Below are positions 1 to 9,909 of a stretch of DNA of 33,397 nucleotides, piece after piece. Numbering within the stretch: position 1 is the first letter of the stretch; each line of letters begins with the position of its first letter. A program made the position numbers and the translations under genes. The notes beneath the pieces are model-generated. The model was not told where the DNA came from, did not search any database, and worked only from the letters and a program-made list of their open reading frames with translations. Source of the DNA: Thermococcus sp. (GTDB taxonomy: Archaea > Methanobacteriota_B > Thermococci > Thermococcales > Thermococcaceae); assembly GCF_026988555.1 (NCBI RefSeq), contig NZ_JALSLB010000064.1, positions 1-33,397 of the forward strand, written 5' to 3'.

Positions 1-85
1 CGCTCAGCTCGTCCATCTTGTAGTAGAGGAGGTTCGCGACCTTTCTGCAGTCCTTCTCCTCGATAGCCTTCAGTATCTCTTCCAT
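1..85 (-). CDS. Conserved hypothetical protein, N-terminal fragment
   Basis: The fragment runs off the left edge, so only the first 28 residues are visible. They start MEEILKAIEEKD and continue through a CRKVANLLYYKMDELS segment, which looks like a small, charged, all-helical protein. The ATG at 85 is preceded by GAGGTG (about 92-97), a good Shine-Dalgarno sequence, and by a TATA-like GTTAAATAC on the minus strand at 117-125, about 30 bases before a plausible transcript start. It is divergent from RNase Z. I do not recognise a function. A helical hypothetical protein is the most that can be said from the part present. Confidence 0.6.
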   Translation of the reverse strand, partial: MEEILKAIEEKDCRKVANLLYYKMDELS

Positions 86-116
86 CTCAAAACACCTCGG
101 AACAACTACCTCCCGT

Positions 117-125
117 GAGTATTTA
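117..125 (-). promoter_or_regulatory. TATA box for the left-edge gene
   Basis: Minus-strand GTTAAATAC lies about 32-40 bases before the ATG at 85. This fits a transcript start near 95 with the GAGGTG ribosome binding site at the very start of the message. Confidence 0.4.
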
Positions 126-210
126 ACGCTTTGGTTGGTTGGATTAAAGATTAAAAGAGACGGCTGCCCGTTGCTGGTTCATCCCTTTTGGGATACCAAT
201 ATCATGCGGG

Positions 211-221
211 AGATTTTTAAG
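211..221 (+). promoter_or_regulatory. TATA box for rnz, possibly a leaderless message
   Basis: AGATTTTTAAG is centred near 216, so transcription would begin at about 242, next to the ATG at 243. The message may therefore be leaderless or nearly so, even though GGAGATGAT lies upstream at 231-239. Confidence 0.4.
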
Positions 222-242
222 GGTCTTCCCGGAGATGATACC

Positions 243-1187
243 ATGCTTCAAGTGATTTTCCTCGGTACGGGCGGTATAATGCCCACCAGGGAGAGAAACG
301 TTCCGGCAATAGCGCTCCGCTACAAGGGCGAGATCGTACTCTTCGATGTCGGGGAAGGCACCATCAGGCAGATGAACACGGCAAAGCTCAGCCCTATGAA
401 GGTGGAGAAGATTTTCATCACCCACTTCCACGGCGACCACTACCTCGGCCTGGCTGCATTGATCCAGACGATGAACCTGTGGGATAGGGAAAAGCCCCTC
501 CACATCTACGGCCCCAAACACACCTTCGAGTTCGTCCAGCACTTCCTCAACAGCGGCTTCTTCAGGCCGGGCTTTGAGATACACGTCCACGAGCTGGGCG
601 AGACGAGGCTGAAGTTCGGTGACTATGAGATCTGGAGCTTCAAGGTCGAGCACGGGATTCCGGCCCTGGGCTACGTATTTAAGGAAAAAGACCGGCGCGG
701 GAAGTTCCTGCCGGAGAAGTTGATGGAATACGGCCTGAGCGAGGGCCCGATACTTGGGAAGCTTGAGCGTGAAGGTAAAATCGAGTGGAACGGGAAAACG
801 GTTTCCCTTGAAGACGTCACCGGGCCGAGAAGAAAGGGCGTCAAGGTCGTCTACACCGGCGACACCGAGCCCGCTGAAAGGGTCAGGCTCTTCGCCGAAA
901 ATGCCGACCTTCTAATCCATGAGGCCACCTACCTGGATCCAGCCCACAGGGGCGACAGCTACCACTCAACGGTGGGGGAAGCCTGTGAGGTCGCTAAGAG
1001 GGCCAAGGTGAAGCTTTTGGCATTATTCCACAGGGCCTTCCGCTACACCTACGACGAATACCTGAGCAGGGCCTCGCGGATATGCGGGGATTTTGGGGGG
1101 GATTTCATAGTTCCGAGGGACTTCGACGTCTTGACGTTTAAATCCGGCATATTCAGCGTGAGAAACCTTCTGGAGGGAAGGAGATGA
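243..1187 (+). CDS. rnz: Ribonuclease Z (tRNA 3' endonuclease)
   Basis: This is a 314-residue metallo-beta-lactamase-fold enzyme that removes the 3' trailer of precursor tRNAs. It shows the tRNase Z signature HFHGDHYLG (H61, H63, D65, H66), then VEHGIPALGY (H137), VYTGDTEP (D207), ADLLIHEATY and LFHRAFRY (H263), in the order expected for the two zinc sites. The length is typical of the short RNase Z form. I chose the ATG at 243 because the family begins just before the VIFLGTGG strand; the upstream in-frame extension is not protein-like. All tRNAs in this window encode CCA, so the enzyme's role is trailer removal rather than preparation for CCA addition. Its stop overlaps the start of the TraB-family gene as ATGA. 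Confidence 0.95.
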   Translation: MLQVIFLGTGGIMPTRERNVPAIALRYKGEIVLFDVGEGTIRQMNTAKLSPMKVEKIFITHFHGDHYLGLAALIQTMNLWDREKPLHIYGPKHTFEFVQHFLNSGFFRPGFEIHVHELGETRLKFGDYEIWSFKVEHGIPALGYVFKEKDRRGKFLPEKLMEYGLSEGPILGKLEREGKIEWNGKTVSLEDVTGPRRKGVKVVYTGDTEPAERVRLFAENADLLIHEATYLDPAHRGDSYHSTVGEACEVAKRAKVKLLALFHRAFRYTYDEYLSRASRICGDFGGDFIVPRDFDVLTFKSGIFSVRNLLEGRR

Positions 1188-1894
1188 GCTACCTGAGGTA
1201 CGTTAAGCTCATAGGCACGATGCATGTTTCACCGGAGAGTAGGGATGAAGTCGTTAGGACTATTCTATCGGAGAGGCCCCACGCGATAGCGATAGAGCTG
1301 GACAGGACGAGGTTCATGGCCATGAGCGGGGGCGAGAAACAGGGGCTGAGTCTGGGAGACTCCCTCAAGTACGGGAGAAGGGGCTTGGTTAATTATCTCC
1401 TCGCCAAACTCGAGGAGAAACTGGGTGAGGAATTCGGCATGGCACCTGGTGGTGAGATGATGGCCGCCATTGAGGCGTCCAGAGTGCTTGGGGTGCCCCT
1501 GTACCTTATCGACGAGGATATAAATTTCATCCTTGGTAGAATACTTGCAGCTCCGTTCAGGGAGAAGGCGCTTCTGGTGCTCGAAAGTCTGGCCGTTTTC
1601 CTTCCCCTCGGCGCGGGTGGAGGAACGGAGGAGAACTTGATGGAGGGCTACCGTACTATGATGCTCCAGTTCCGGAGACGTTATCCCTACCTCTACAGGG
1701 TGTTGGTGGATGAGAGGAACGAGGTAATGGCTAGGAATCTGATATCCATAGTCGATTCCCTGCTTGCGGTGGGTATTAAAAGGCCACGGGTGGTTGCGGT
1801 GGTCGGTCTCGGCCACAGAAACGGTATCGAACACATCTTGGATCGTCAAAGAGTGGTCACCGCGCCGGGAACCTCCATCAGAGGCCTCTTTTGA
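1184..1894 (+). CDS. TraB/PrgY family protein
   Basis: A 236-residue member of the TraB/PrgY (GumN-like) superfamily. Family marks are the N-terminal LIGTMHVSPES, then AIELDRTRF, a central LIDEDI segment and a C-terminal VVGLGHRNGI, which are the conserved His/Glu/His positions of this fold. Bacterial PrgY binds or degrades a peptide pheromone, but the archaeal substrate is unknown. Unlike longer archaeal TraB proteins there is no long C-terminal membrane domain; only a hydrophobic stretch around residues 128-145 is seen. It overlaps rnz by four bases and has a GGAGG site just upstream, so it is probably cotranscribed and translationally coupled with rnz. No functional link to RNase Z is implied by the sequence. 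Confidence 0.85.
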   Translation: MSYLRYVKLIGTMHVSPESRDEVVRTILSERPHAIAIELDRTRFMAMSGGEKQGLSLGDSLKYGRRGLVNYLLAKLEEKLGEEFGMAPGGEMMAAIEASRVLGVPLYLIDEDINFILGRILAAPFREKALLVLESLAVFLPLGAGGGTEENLMEGYRTMMLQFRRRYPYLYRVLVDERNEVMARNLISIVDSLLAVGIKRPRVVAVVGLGHRNGIEHILDRQRVVTAPGTSIRGLF

Positions 1895-1912
1895 AAACCT
1901 AAGTGTCGTTAC

Positions 1913-1921
1913 GTTTATATT
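1913..1921 (+). promoter_or_regulatory. TATA box for the KH mini-protein gene
   Basis: GTTTATATT, preceded by TAC, is centred about 26 bases before position 1943. A start there would place GGGGATT at the 5' end of the message, nine bases before the ATG at 1952. Confidence 0.5.
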
Positions 1922-1951
1922 TGGAAGCATCGAGAAAGTTTGGGGATTGCC

Positions 1952-2131
1952 ATGAAGGAAAGGCTGGAGAAGATGCTGAACGTTAAGGTCTTGGAGATCG
2001 AGGAGCAGGACGACAAAATAGTGGTGTACGTCCCTGAAGACCAGGTTAGAATTGCGGTAGGAAGTGGAGGAGCTGCGGTTAAGGCCGCCGAACTCGTCCT
2101 CGGCAAGAAGATTGAGGTGAAGGGTAGGTGA
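1952..2131 (+). CDS. Single KH-domain mini-protein (NusA-like)
   Basis: A 59-residue protein consisting of one small KH-like unit. The first part (MKERLEKMLNVKVLEIEE) gives a helix and strand, followed by DKIVVYVPED and a glycine-rich turn VGSGGAAVKAAE that resembles the GxGG loop of NusA KH domains, then a final strand. It probably binds RNA, but no target can be read from the sequence. The ATG at 1952 is preferred over the TTG at 1940 because the GGGGAT ribosome binding site and the predicted transcript start fit it. Its stop overlaps the GTG start of the M50 protease gene, so the two are translationally coupled. Confidence 0.75.
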   Translation: MKERLEKMLNVKVLEIEEQDDKIVVYVPEDQVRIAVGSGGAAVKAAELVLGKKIEVKGR

Positions 2132-2704
2132 GGTTCCGCAGGGGCGAGCTCGAAGACCTGGCGGTATCGTTCCTGGTTCTTGTCTTGCTATTTTCCAACT
2201 TTGAGCCCAGACTCTTTGGTTATGCGTCCATCGCAGTACTGACGGCTTTCGTGTTCCATGAGCTCGCCCACCGTCTCACCGCCAGGAGTTACGGCTACAC
2301 TGCGTTCTACAAACGATGGGACGCCGGAATCGTTCTGGCGCTTGCAGTGGGGATCCTCAGCCGGCTGGCAACGGGGACCACGTGGATATTCGCGGCGGTT
2401 GGCGCAGTTCAGGTGTACGCACCATACGCCTACGATGAACGTGGGGGTCTTCGGCAGAATAGCCATTGCAGGTCCAGCCACCAACGTTGCCGTTGGGGTG
2501 GTTGCCCTGCTTGCGGCAAGGATGCTCTCCCCCGCAACATTTCCCTGGCACGCCGCCAGGATAACGGCGTCCGTTAACCTGTGGCTGGCCCTCTTTAATC
2601 TCTTCCCGTTTCCTCCACTGGACGGCTGGAAGGTCTTCCACTGGAACGCCGGATACTGGGCCATTGCTGCCGGCCTGGCTTATTTTCTGTACACCCTAGT
2701 GTAA
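2128..2704 (+). pseudogene. M50 (site-2 type) membrane protease, broken by a one-base frameshift
   Basis: The first frame, from GTG at 2128, encodes a hydrophobic N-terminus, the zinc motif FHELAHR (H44, E45, H48) and further membrane segments up to YDERG. After position 2447 the homology continues in the next frame with FGRIAIAGPATNVAVG, more membrane segments and NLFPFPPLDGW, the second metal motif of the family, ending at the TAA at 2702. The shift falls in a run of five Gs (2443-2447); four would give a continuous reading frame of about 191 codons. Both halves look conserved, so this is either a very recent mutation or a sequencing error. The protein would be an intramembrane protease, and its partner gene is the KH mini-protein overlapping it. 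The substrate is unknown. Confidence 0.85.
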
Positions 2705-2718
2705 CACTCTTGGTGATA
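2702..2718 (+). promoter_or_regulatory. Thermococcales glycolytic motif (TGM) upstream of pgi
   Basis: TAACAC-TCTTG-GTGATA matches the known TGM consensus TATCAC-N5-GTGATA at 11 of 12 defined positions. It lies upstream of the pgi BRE/TATA (2725-2739) and overlaps the stop codon of the preceding gene. This element is the reported target of the TrmB-like regulator Tgr/TrmBL1; placement upstream of the core promoter is associated with activation under gluconeogenic conditions. Confidence 0.75.
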
Positions 2719-2724
2719 TAAACG

Positions 2725-2739
2725 GGAAAAGTTAAATAG
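2725..2739 (+). promoter_or_regulatory. BRE/TATA promoter of pgi
   Basis: A purine-rich BRE (GAAAAG) is followed by TTAAATA. The expected transcript start is near 2760, leaving a leader of about ten bases that holds the GGTGGT ribosome binding site. Confidence 0.65.
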
Positions 2740-2770
2740 GCCCGTACTCACTTCTATCATGGTGGTTCCG

Positions 2771-4772
<2,002 letters not shown>

Positions 4773-4773
4773 G

Positions 4774-4783
4774 CTTTCTTTTT
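4774..4783 (+). terminator. T-rich terminator after glucokinase
   Basis: CTTTCTTTTT follows the glk stop within three bases and precedes the promoter of the next gene. Confidence 0.4.
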
Positions 4784-4787
4784 GCAC

Positions 4788-4800
4788 CAAAGTTAAAAAT
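4788..4800 (+). promoter_or_regulatory. BRE/TATA promoter of the GDP-mannose genes
   Basis: CAAAGTTAAAAAT resembles a BRE followed by TATA. The expected start near 4822 leaves a leader of about 20 bases containing AGGTGG at 4831-4836. Confidence 0.5.
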
Positions 4801-4841
4801 GGATGCAACGAATTACGGACAGGAATCGAAAGGTGGTTAAC

Positions 4842-6248
4842 ATGAAGACGCTCGTTCTTGCCGGTGGAAAGGGAACCCGGCTCTGGCCGCTGAGCAGGGA
4901 GCTGATGCCAAAGCAGTTCGTCCGCTTCATTGATGGGGAGTCGCTCTTTCAGAAAACAGTTCGGAGGGCACTTCTCTTCTCCGAGCCGGAGGAGATTTTT
5001 ATAGTCACCAACAGGAATTACAAGTTCCGCGTCTTCGACGATCTTGGAGGGCTGGGCGTTGAGCTTCCAGAGGAGAACGTTCTGCTGGAGCCCATCGGCA
5101 GGAACACCCTTCCCGCTATATTCTGGGGAATAAAAACGATTCAGGAGCGGTTTGGGGACTCCATCGTCGCGGTTCTGCCGAGCGACCACCTCATCGAGGC
5201 GAACGACGACTACGTTGACGCATTCAAACGGGCGAGAATCCTAGCCGGGAACTACCTCGTAACCTTTGGAATAAAACCTATGAGGCCCCACACCGGCTAC
5301 GGTTACATAAAGCCGGGCGAGGCCTTGGGGGAGGATGACGAACTCCTCGGCCACTTGGTTGAGGAGTTCAAAGAGAAACCAGACTTTGAAACTGCTAAAA
5401 GATACGTTGAGGAGGGTTACTACTGGAACAGCGGGATGTTCGCCTTCTCAAGCTCGCTCTTCATAGGGGAGGTTAGGAAGCACGCACCCGAGCTCTATAC
5501 CGCCTTCGAGGACGCGGATACGGTGGAGGATGCGTATATCAACGCCCCGGAGGTCTCAATAGACTACGGCGTCATGGAGAAGACAAATAAAGCCGCAGTC
5601 GTTCCGCTCAACGTTTACTGGAATGACCTGGGAAGCTTTGATGCCATCTATGACGTCCTTGGTAAAGACGAGAGCGGCAACGCGATTCGTATGAGTGGCA
5701 AAAACGCCTACCACATAGGGATCAATTCGAGAAACAACCTCATAATGGCTGAGAGGCTCACCGTGACTGTTGGGGTGGAAGGCCTGATTATAATCGACAC
5801 CGATGATGCTCTGCTGATAGCCCACAGAGGAGAGAGTCAGAGGGTCAAGGAGGTCTACAGGCTTCTCAAAGAAAGGAACGATGAGCGTGTTATGGTCCAC
5901 CGTACCGCTTACCGGCCCTGGGGCAGCTACACCGTCCTTGAGGAGAACGACCGCTATAAGATAAAGCGCCTCACCGTCCTTCCAGGTAAGAAGCTCTCCC
6001 TCCAGATGCACTACCACAGGAGCGAGCACTGGGTCGTGGTGAGGGGAACGGCCAGGGTAACCGTCGGCGATAAGGAAGTACTCCTACGACCGGGGGAGAG
6101 CACCTTCATCCCCGCGGGGGTTAAACACCGTCTTGAGAACCCAGGGCGGGTGGTCCTTGAGGTCATAGAAACCCAGATAGGCGAGTACCTTGGTGAGGAC
6201 GATATAACCCGCTTTGATGATGATTTTGGAAGGTATGACAAGGAGTAG
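4842..6248 (+). CDS. manC: Mannose-1-phosphate guanylyltransferase / mannose-6-phosphate isomerase
   Basis: A bifunctional 468-residue protein. The N-terminal nucleotidyltransferase domain (about 1-290) shows the LAGGKGTRLWPLS signature (residues 6-18), LPSDH, the KP substrate strand (EEFKEKPDFE) and the YYWNSGMF segment. The C-terminal domain (about 345-468) is a type II isomerase cupin with QMHYHRSEHW (H390, H392, H396) and PAGVKHRLEN. Together the domains convert fructose 6-phosphate to mannose 6-phosphate and mannose 1-phosphate to GDP-mannose; the mutase between these steps is encoded by the next gene. The ATG at 4842 follows AGGTGG. GDP-mannose would feed protein and lipid glycosylation or mannosyl solutes. 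Confidence 0.93.
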   Translation: MKTLVLAGGKGTRLWPLSRELMPKQFVRFIDGESLFQKTVRRALLFSEPEEIFIVTNRNYKFRVFDDLGGLGVELPEENVLLEPIGRNTLPAIFWGIKTIQERFGDSIVAVLPSDHLIEANDDYVDAFKRARILAGNYLVTFGIKPMRPHTGYGYIKPGEALGEDDELLGHLVEEFKEKPDFETAKRYVEEGYYWNSGMFAFSSSLFIGEVRKHAPELYTAFEDADTVEDAYINAPEVSIDYGVMEKTNKAAVVPLNVYWNDLGSFDAIYDVLGKDESGNAIRMSGKNAYHIGINSRNNLIMAERLTVTVGVEGLIIIDTDDALLIAHRGESQRVKEVYRLLKERNDERVMVHRTAYRPWGSYTVLEENDRYKIKRLTVLPGKKLSLQMHYHRSEHWVVVRGTARVTVGDKEVLLRPGESTFIPAGVKHRLENPGRVVLEVIETQIGEYLGEDDITRFDDDFGRYDKE

Positions 6249-6281
6249 CGGTTAACGACGTGCTGATACGGGGTGAAGACA

Positions 6282-7655
6282 ATGGGAAGACTGTTTGGGA
6301 CGTTCGGTGTCAGGGGAATAGCGAACGAGATGATAACGCCTGAATTTGCGCTCAAGATGGGCATGGCCTTCGGGACGATGCTCAGAAGGGAGGGGAGGAA
6401 AAGCCCTCTTGTTGTCATAGGCAGGGACACGCGCGTTAGCGGGGAGATGCTGAAGAATGCTCTGATAAGTGGACTGCTCGGTGTCGGCTGTAACGTGGTG
6501 GACGTTGGAATTGCCCCCACCCCGGCGATACAATGGGCAACCGATCACTTCAACGCAGACGGCGGGGCGGTTATAACTGCCTCCCATAACCCTCCAGAGT
6601 ACAATGGCATAAAACTCTTAGAACCGAACGGTATGGGACTGAAGAAGGAGCGTGAGGCCGTTGTTGAGGACGTGTTCTTCAACGGGGACTTTGAGGGGGC
6701 AAGGTGGGATGAGATAGGCGAGGTCAGGGAGGAAGACGTTATCAAACCCTACATCGAGGCAATAAAGGCCCGTGTGGACGTTGAGGCTATTAAAAACCGG
6801 AGGCCCTTCGTGGTTGTGGATACTTCCAACGGTGCAGGCAGTCTGACACTCCCATACCTGCTCAGGGAGCTCGGCTGCAAGGTCGTCAGCGTCAACGCCC
6901 ATCCGGACGGCCACTTCCCGGCCAGAAATCCCGAGCCGAACGAGGAGAACCTGAGGGAGTTCAAGGAGATCGTGAAGGCCCTTGGAGCTGACTTCGGCGT
7001 TGCCCAGGACGGCGACGCCGACAGGGCGGTGTTCATAGACGAGAACGGCAGGTTCATCCAAGGCGACAAGACCTTCGCGCTCGTCGCCGATGCCGTTCTG
7101 AGGGAGAACGGCGGTGGGCTTCTCGTTACCACTATAGCCACGTCCAACCTTCTCAATGATATAGCGAAGAGGAACAACGCGGAAGTCATGAGAACCAAAG
7201 TCGGCGACCTCATCGTGGCGAGGGCTCTCCTCGAGCAGGACGGAACGATAGGGGGGGAGGAGAACGGCGGCGTTATCTTCCCGGACTTCGTCCTCGGAAG
7301 GGACGGGGCTATGACGACGGCAAAGATAGTCGAAATCTTCGCGAAATCTGGCAAGAGGTTCAGCGAGCTGATTGATGAGCTCCCGAGATATTATCAGTTC
7401 AAGACGAAGAGAAAGGTGAACGGAGACAGGAAGGCGACAGTCGCAAAGGTTGCCGAGCTTGCCAAAGCGAAAGGCTACAGTGTTGACACCACTGATGGAA
7501 CCAAGGTACTATTTCCGGATGGCTGGGTCCTTGTCAGGGCCAGTGGAACGGAGCCAATAATAAGGATATTCAGCGAGGCGAAGGAAGAAGGGAACGCACG
7601 GAGGTACCTGGAACTCGGACTCAAGCTTTTGATGGAAGGTGAAGCAGCAGGGTAA
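6282..7655 (+). CDS. manB: Phosphomannomutase / phosphohexomutase
   Basis: A 457-residue alpha-D-phosphohexomutase. All four family motifs are intact: the phosphoserine loop TASHNP (99-104, S101), the magnesium loop DGDADR (243-248), the sugar-binding GEENGG (325-330) and the phosphate-binding RASGTEP (419-425). GGGGTGA five bases before the ATG at 6282 supports this start over the GTG at 6273. It lies 33 bases after the guanylyltransferase/isomerase gene and completes the route from mannose 6-phosphate to mannose 1-phosphate. Archaeal members of this family often accept glucose or glucosamine phosphates too, so phosphoglucomutase or phosphoglucosamine mutase activity remains possible. Confidence 0.92.
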   Translation: MGRLFGTFGVRGIANEMITPEFALKMGMAFGTMLRREGRKSPLVVIGRDTRVSGEMLKNALISGLLGVGCNVVDVGIAPTPAIQWATDHFNADGGAVITASHNPPEYNGIKLLEPNGMGLKKEREAVVEDVFFNGDFEGARWDEIGEVREEDVIKPYIEAIKARVDVEAIKNRRPFVVVDTSNGAGSLTLPYLLRELGCKVVSVNAHPDGHFPARNPEPNEENLREFKEIVKALGADFGVAQDGDADRAVFIDENGRFIQGDKTFALVADAVLRENGGGLLVTTIATSNLLNDIAKRNNAEVMRTKVGDLIVARALLEQDGTIGGEENGGVIFPDFVLGRDGAMTTAKIVEIFAKSGKRFSELIDELPRYYQFKTKRKVNGDRKATVAKVAELAKAKGYSVDTTDGTKVLFPDGWVLVRASGTEPIIRIFSEAKEEGNARRYLELGLKLLMEGEAAG

Positions 7656-7685
7656 ATATTTCCCGTTTGTTACCCTTTGTAATTG

Positions 7686-7698
7686 ACTTTTTCTCTTC
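7686..7698 (+). terminator. T-rich terminator after the phosphohexomutase
   Basis: ACTTTTTCTCTTC lies about 30 bases after the stop at 7655, in an otherwise empty stretch. Confidence 0.35.
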
Positions 7699-7741
7699 TG
7701 GAAGTCTCACCGCTCACAGCTGGGATGCAATCAGTGATAGA

Positions 7742-8113
7742 ATGATGATAAAAAGGAAACTTGGTGTTGTGTTCGGGATTTTTATTGGACTTTTAATGGT
7801 AGGAGCGGTGGTAAGTGCAGCGCCCTACTACAAGAAGATATCTCAGTGCACTTGGTATGGGGAGGATTATGAGACCAAGTCGTTATCCCTCATGGGAGGG
7901 AGGGTGGGCGTACGCAGCGGCGTACTTGCATGTATGCACCCCCTGTTACTGGTATGATGGAACCAACAGGGGTGTGTTTTTGGGAATGCAGACTTGCTTG
8001 AGGTGATTCCTGAAAACACCTTGTGTTCCGTGGAAACCGTCACATATTTTGACGTGATGGGGGCCCTTATGAAGGCTTATGCCTCTGTCGGAGTCCCTCC
8101 AGGAAGTGTCTGA
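7742..8113 (+). pseudogene. Small secreted protein with cysteines, two compensating frameshifts
   Basis: Read across two shifts, this is a roughly 123-residue protein. It begins with MMIKRKLGVVFGIFIGLL and a signal peptide ending at VVSA-APYYKK. Next comes QCTWYGEDYETKS. After a +1 shift near 7880-7890 come PSWEGGWAYAAAYLHVCTPC and WYDGTNRGVF, and after a -1 shift in the T run at 7977-7981 GNADLLEVIPENTLCSVETV, ending VGVPPGSV and TGA at 8111. The three parts have similar composition and the last returns to the first frame, so they form one gene. Four cysteines lie in the mature part. I do not recognise the family. The gene is 15 bases upstream of the broken exporter operon and could encode its cargo, but that is an inference from position. 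Confidence 0.7.
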
Positions 8114-8128
8114 ACGCGGTGGTGCCGT

Positions 8129-9150
8129 ATGGGACGACGTCTGCTTTGGGTGTTTTTGTTTGCTTTCTTCCTTTTCTCTGGTTACGCCTCCGCATCCCCC
8201 TTTTGGTTTAAACCCGGCTCGGAAGTTCAGTACTATGCAAACGCCGCCACGTCACGGGCCATAAATGCATGGGGGGTTGTGTACTACCACTGGAGTAACT
8301 GCACCGCCAACGTGGGTTTTCAGAGAATCAAGCTGTCCTTTGATGTTATAAACGTCTCCGGAGAATGGGCCCTTGTAAGGATTCGTGTAGATCTTTACGG
8401 TGGTACCTCACTTAGATGGCCTTATTCTGACGTTTATGCATATTATCCCTCATTCTGTGTGCCCCCTTTTCCAAATCCGCTGAATGTGACGCCCTATCAT
8501 GCTGGGGATGTTCCCCTAAAATGGGCTGACTACGGCACGGAAGTGAATCTTACCGGTTACTACAGGATAAACCTCCCCTCGGGCTGGTTTACTCTACGAC
8601 TGGGGAGTCCTTCGGTCACACAGCCCTCTCTGGTCTTTATCCGGTAAACGGTTCCTACGTACTCCTGAATAGGAGGAGGATGATTCTGAGTGCCAAGGTT
8701 CTCAACTCCACAACCTACGTAACATATTACGGGAATTTCACCGGACCCAACGTTCTGGTGATGGGTGAACCGATAAACCTTACGGATCCCAGCGGGAGTA
8801 ATGCGTTTTTAAGGACATTGCTTGTCTATAACCCATCTTCCGACGTCTCCATAGGTCTGCTTGGAATAATCCCCGACCTTGAGGCCTCGTTAGGTATATA
8901 TGCCCTCGTTGTTTCGGATGATACCGGTAAGGGGTTTCAACCTGAGGTTATTGGTGGAGAGGTTAGGAGAGCAGTGGCACCAAGGGTGGTTCTCTATGAG
9001 TTGAGATACCCACGTAGTCCCCCTGACCTTAACCACCCATTACTGGCTTCATATAAACATCCAATCTCCAGTACATGGGTTCTGGCTGTTATCTGCCTGG
9101 TTGTGCTTGTTGTAGTGTTACTGTGGAGGTGGTTATGGAGTGAACTTTAA
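8129..9150 (+). pseudogene. Secreted, C-terminally membrane-anchored protein of an ABC export locus, frameshifted
   Basis: The ATG at 8129 follows GGTGGT. It opens a signal peptide (LLWVFLFAFFLFSGYASA) and an extracytoplasmic domain rich in Tyr, Ser, Asn and Val with several N-glycosylation-type NxS/T sites. After the T run at 8588-8590 the frame changes; one extra T would give GWFYSTTGESFGHTALSGL and a continuous protein through LYPVNGSYVLLN to a C-terminal membrane helix (WVLAVICLVVLVVVLL) and a short basic tail. Intact length would be about 340 residues. The function is unknown. Its end overlaps the start of the permease gene, a sign of one operon, so it is probably an accessory subunit of the transporter. 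Confidence 0.7.
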
Positions 9151-9909
9151 GAGTATCTTCCTCTGGGAATTTGGGGACATGCTCCGTCTAATGATCTTTC
9201 TTCTGGTGGTATTCTCACTGACGTATCTTCTGGGATGAGCTATCTCAGGCTCCAATGGGAGGTGGGAAGTTCCAACGCTTTACGTCCCCCTATTTATGGG
9301 AGGGGGAACCCTCTGGGTAGCATGACTGCTGAACATCTGTTTACCTACCCCTCGATGGCGATGGGGTTTTGGGTACTACTTGCCTTGGGGATCGCGATCT
9401 TTTCCATAATCGGTTTTAGATACGATCGTGAGAAGGGTTATGCACTTTCTGTTTATTCGCTCCCTTATTCAAAGCTGGAGATATTCTTGGGAAAGCTGCT
9501 CTCGATATTCCTCCTCTCGGTGATGGCTTTATACATTCCGATTTTGGTTATTGATATATTCCCAAACGTGGATACCCTTCACTTCATCGAGGCTATAATA
9601 CTTACAAGATTTTACTTCAACGCGCTTATTTTTGCACTGTATTTCGTGCTCTTTTCCATAGCAATCTCTACACTCTCTTCAGTGGTTCTGCAGGACATGT
9701 TCCTCGCGTTTATTGCATCGTTTTTTCTGCTTGTACTGCCGTTCTTTGCCGGCTTAGACTGGCCTCCTTTCTTTTTTATATTCATGATCCCTAAGTCTCT
9801 GGCTGGGATTTCGCCCTTTGAGGCGTTCTTCCTGTTCTGGGGTTTGGTTGCCCCCATTGTGCTTGTGTTACTCTCAGGTCTAATCTTCCTCAGGAGGGAT
9901 GTCTTGTGA
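9140..9909 (+). pseudogene. ABC-2 type membrane permease, frameshifted near the N-terminus
   Basis: A GTG at 9140, preceded by GGAGGTGG at 9125-9132, begins VNFKSIFLWEFGDMLR and a first membrane helix. That frame ends at TGA 9236-9238. The homologous reading continues in the overlapping frame from 9235 (MSYLRLQWEV) through at least five further membrane helices to LIFLRRDVL. One more G in the run at 9232-9234 would join them into a protein of about 256 residues. The layout (cytoplasmic amphipathic start, six helices, a large external loop after the first helix, FRYDREKGYALSVYSLPYSK between helices 2 and 3) is that of ABC-2 export permeases. A restart at the ATGA overlap is possible but would remove the first helix. 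Confidence 0.75.

Noticed and set aside
181-194. A short palindrome ATCCC-TTTTG-GGAT before rnz
   Set aside because: Stem of five pairs in an AT-rich leader with no associated box or regulator; too little to support a function.
6211-6268. A C/D-like arrangement with GATGATGA and CTGA at the end of the guanylyltransferase gene
   Set aside because: No C' box is present, the flanking CCCG/CGGG pairing is offset from the boxes, and the sequence is coding.
9235-9909. The permease starting anew at ATG 9235 by stop-start coupling
   Set aside because: It would lack the first membrane helix and leave a 32-codon orphan upstream with a good ribosome binding site; one missing G explains both parts.
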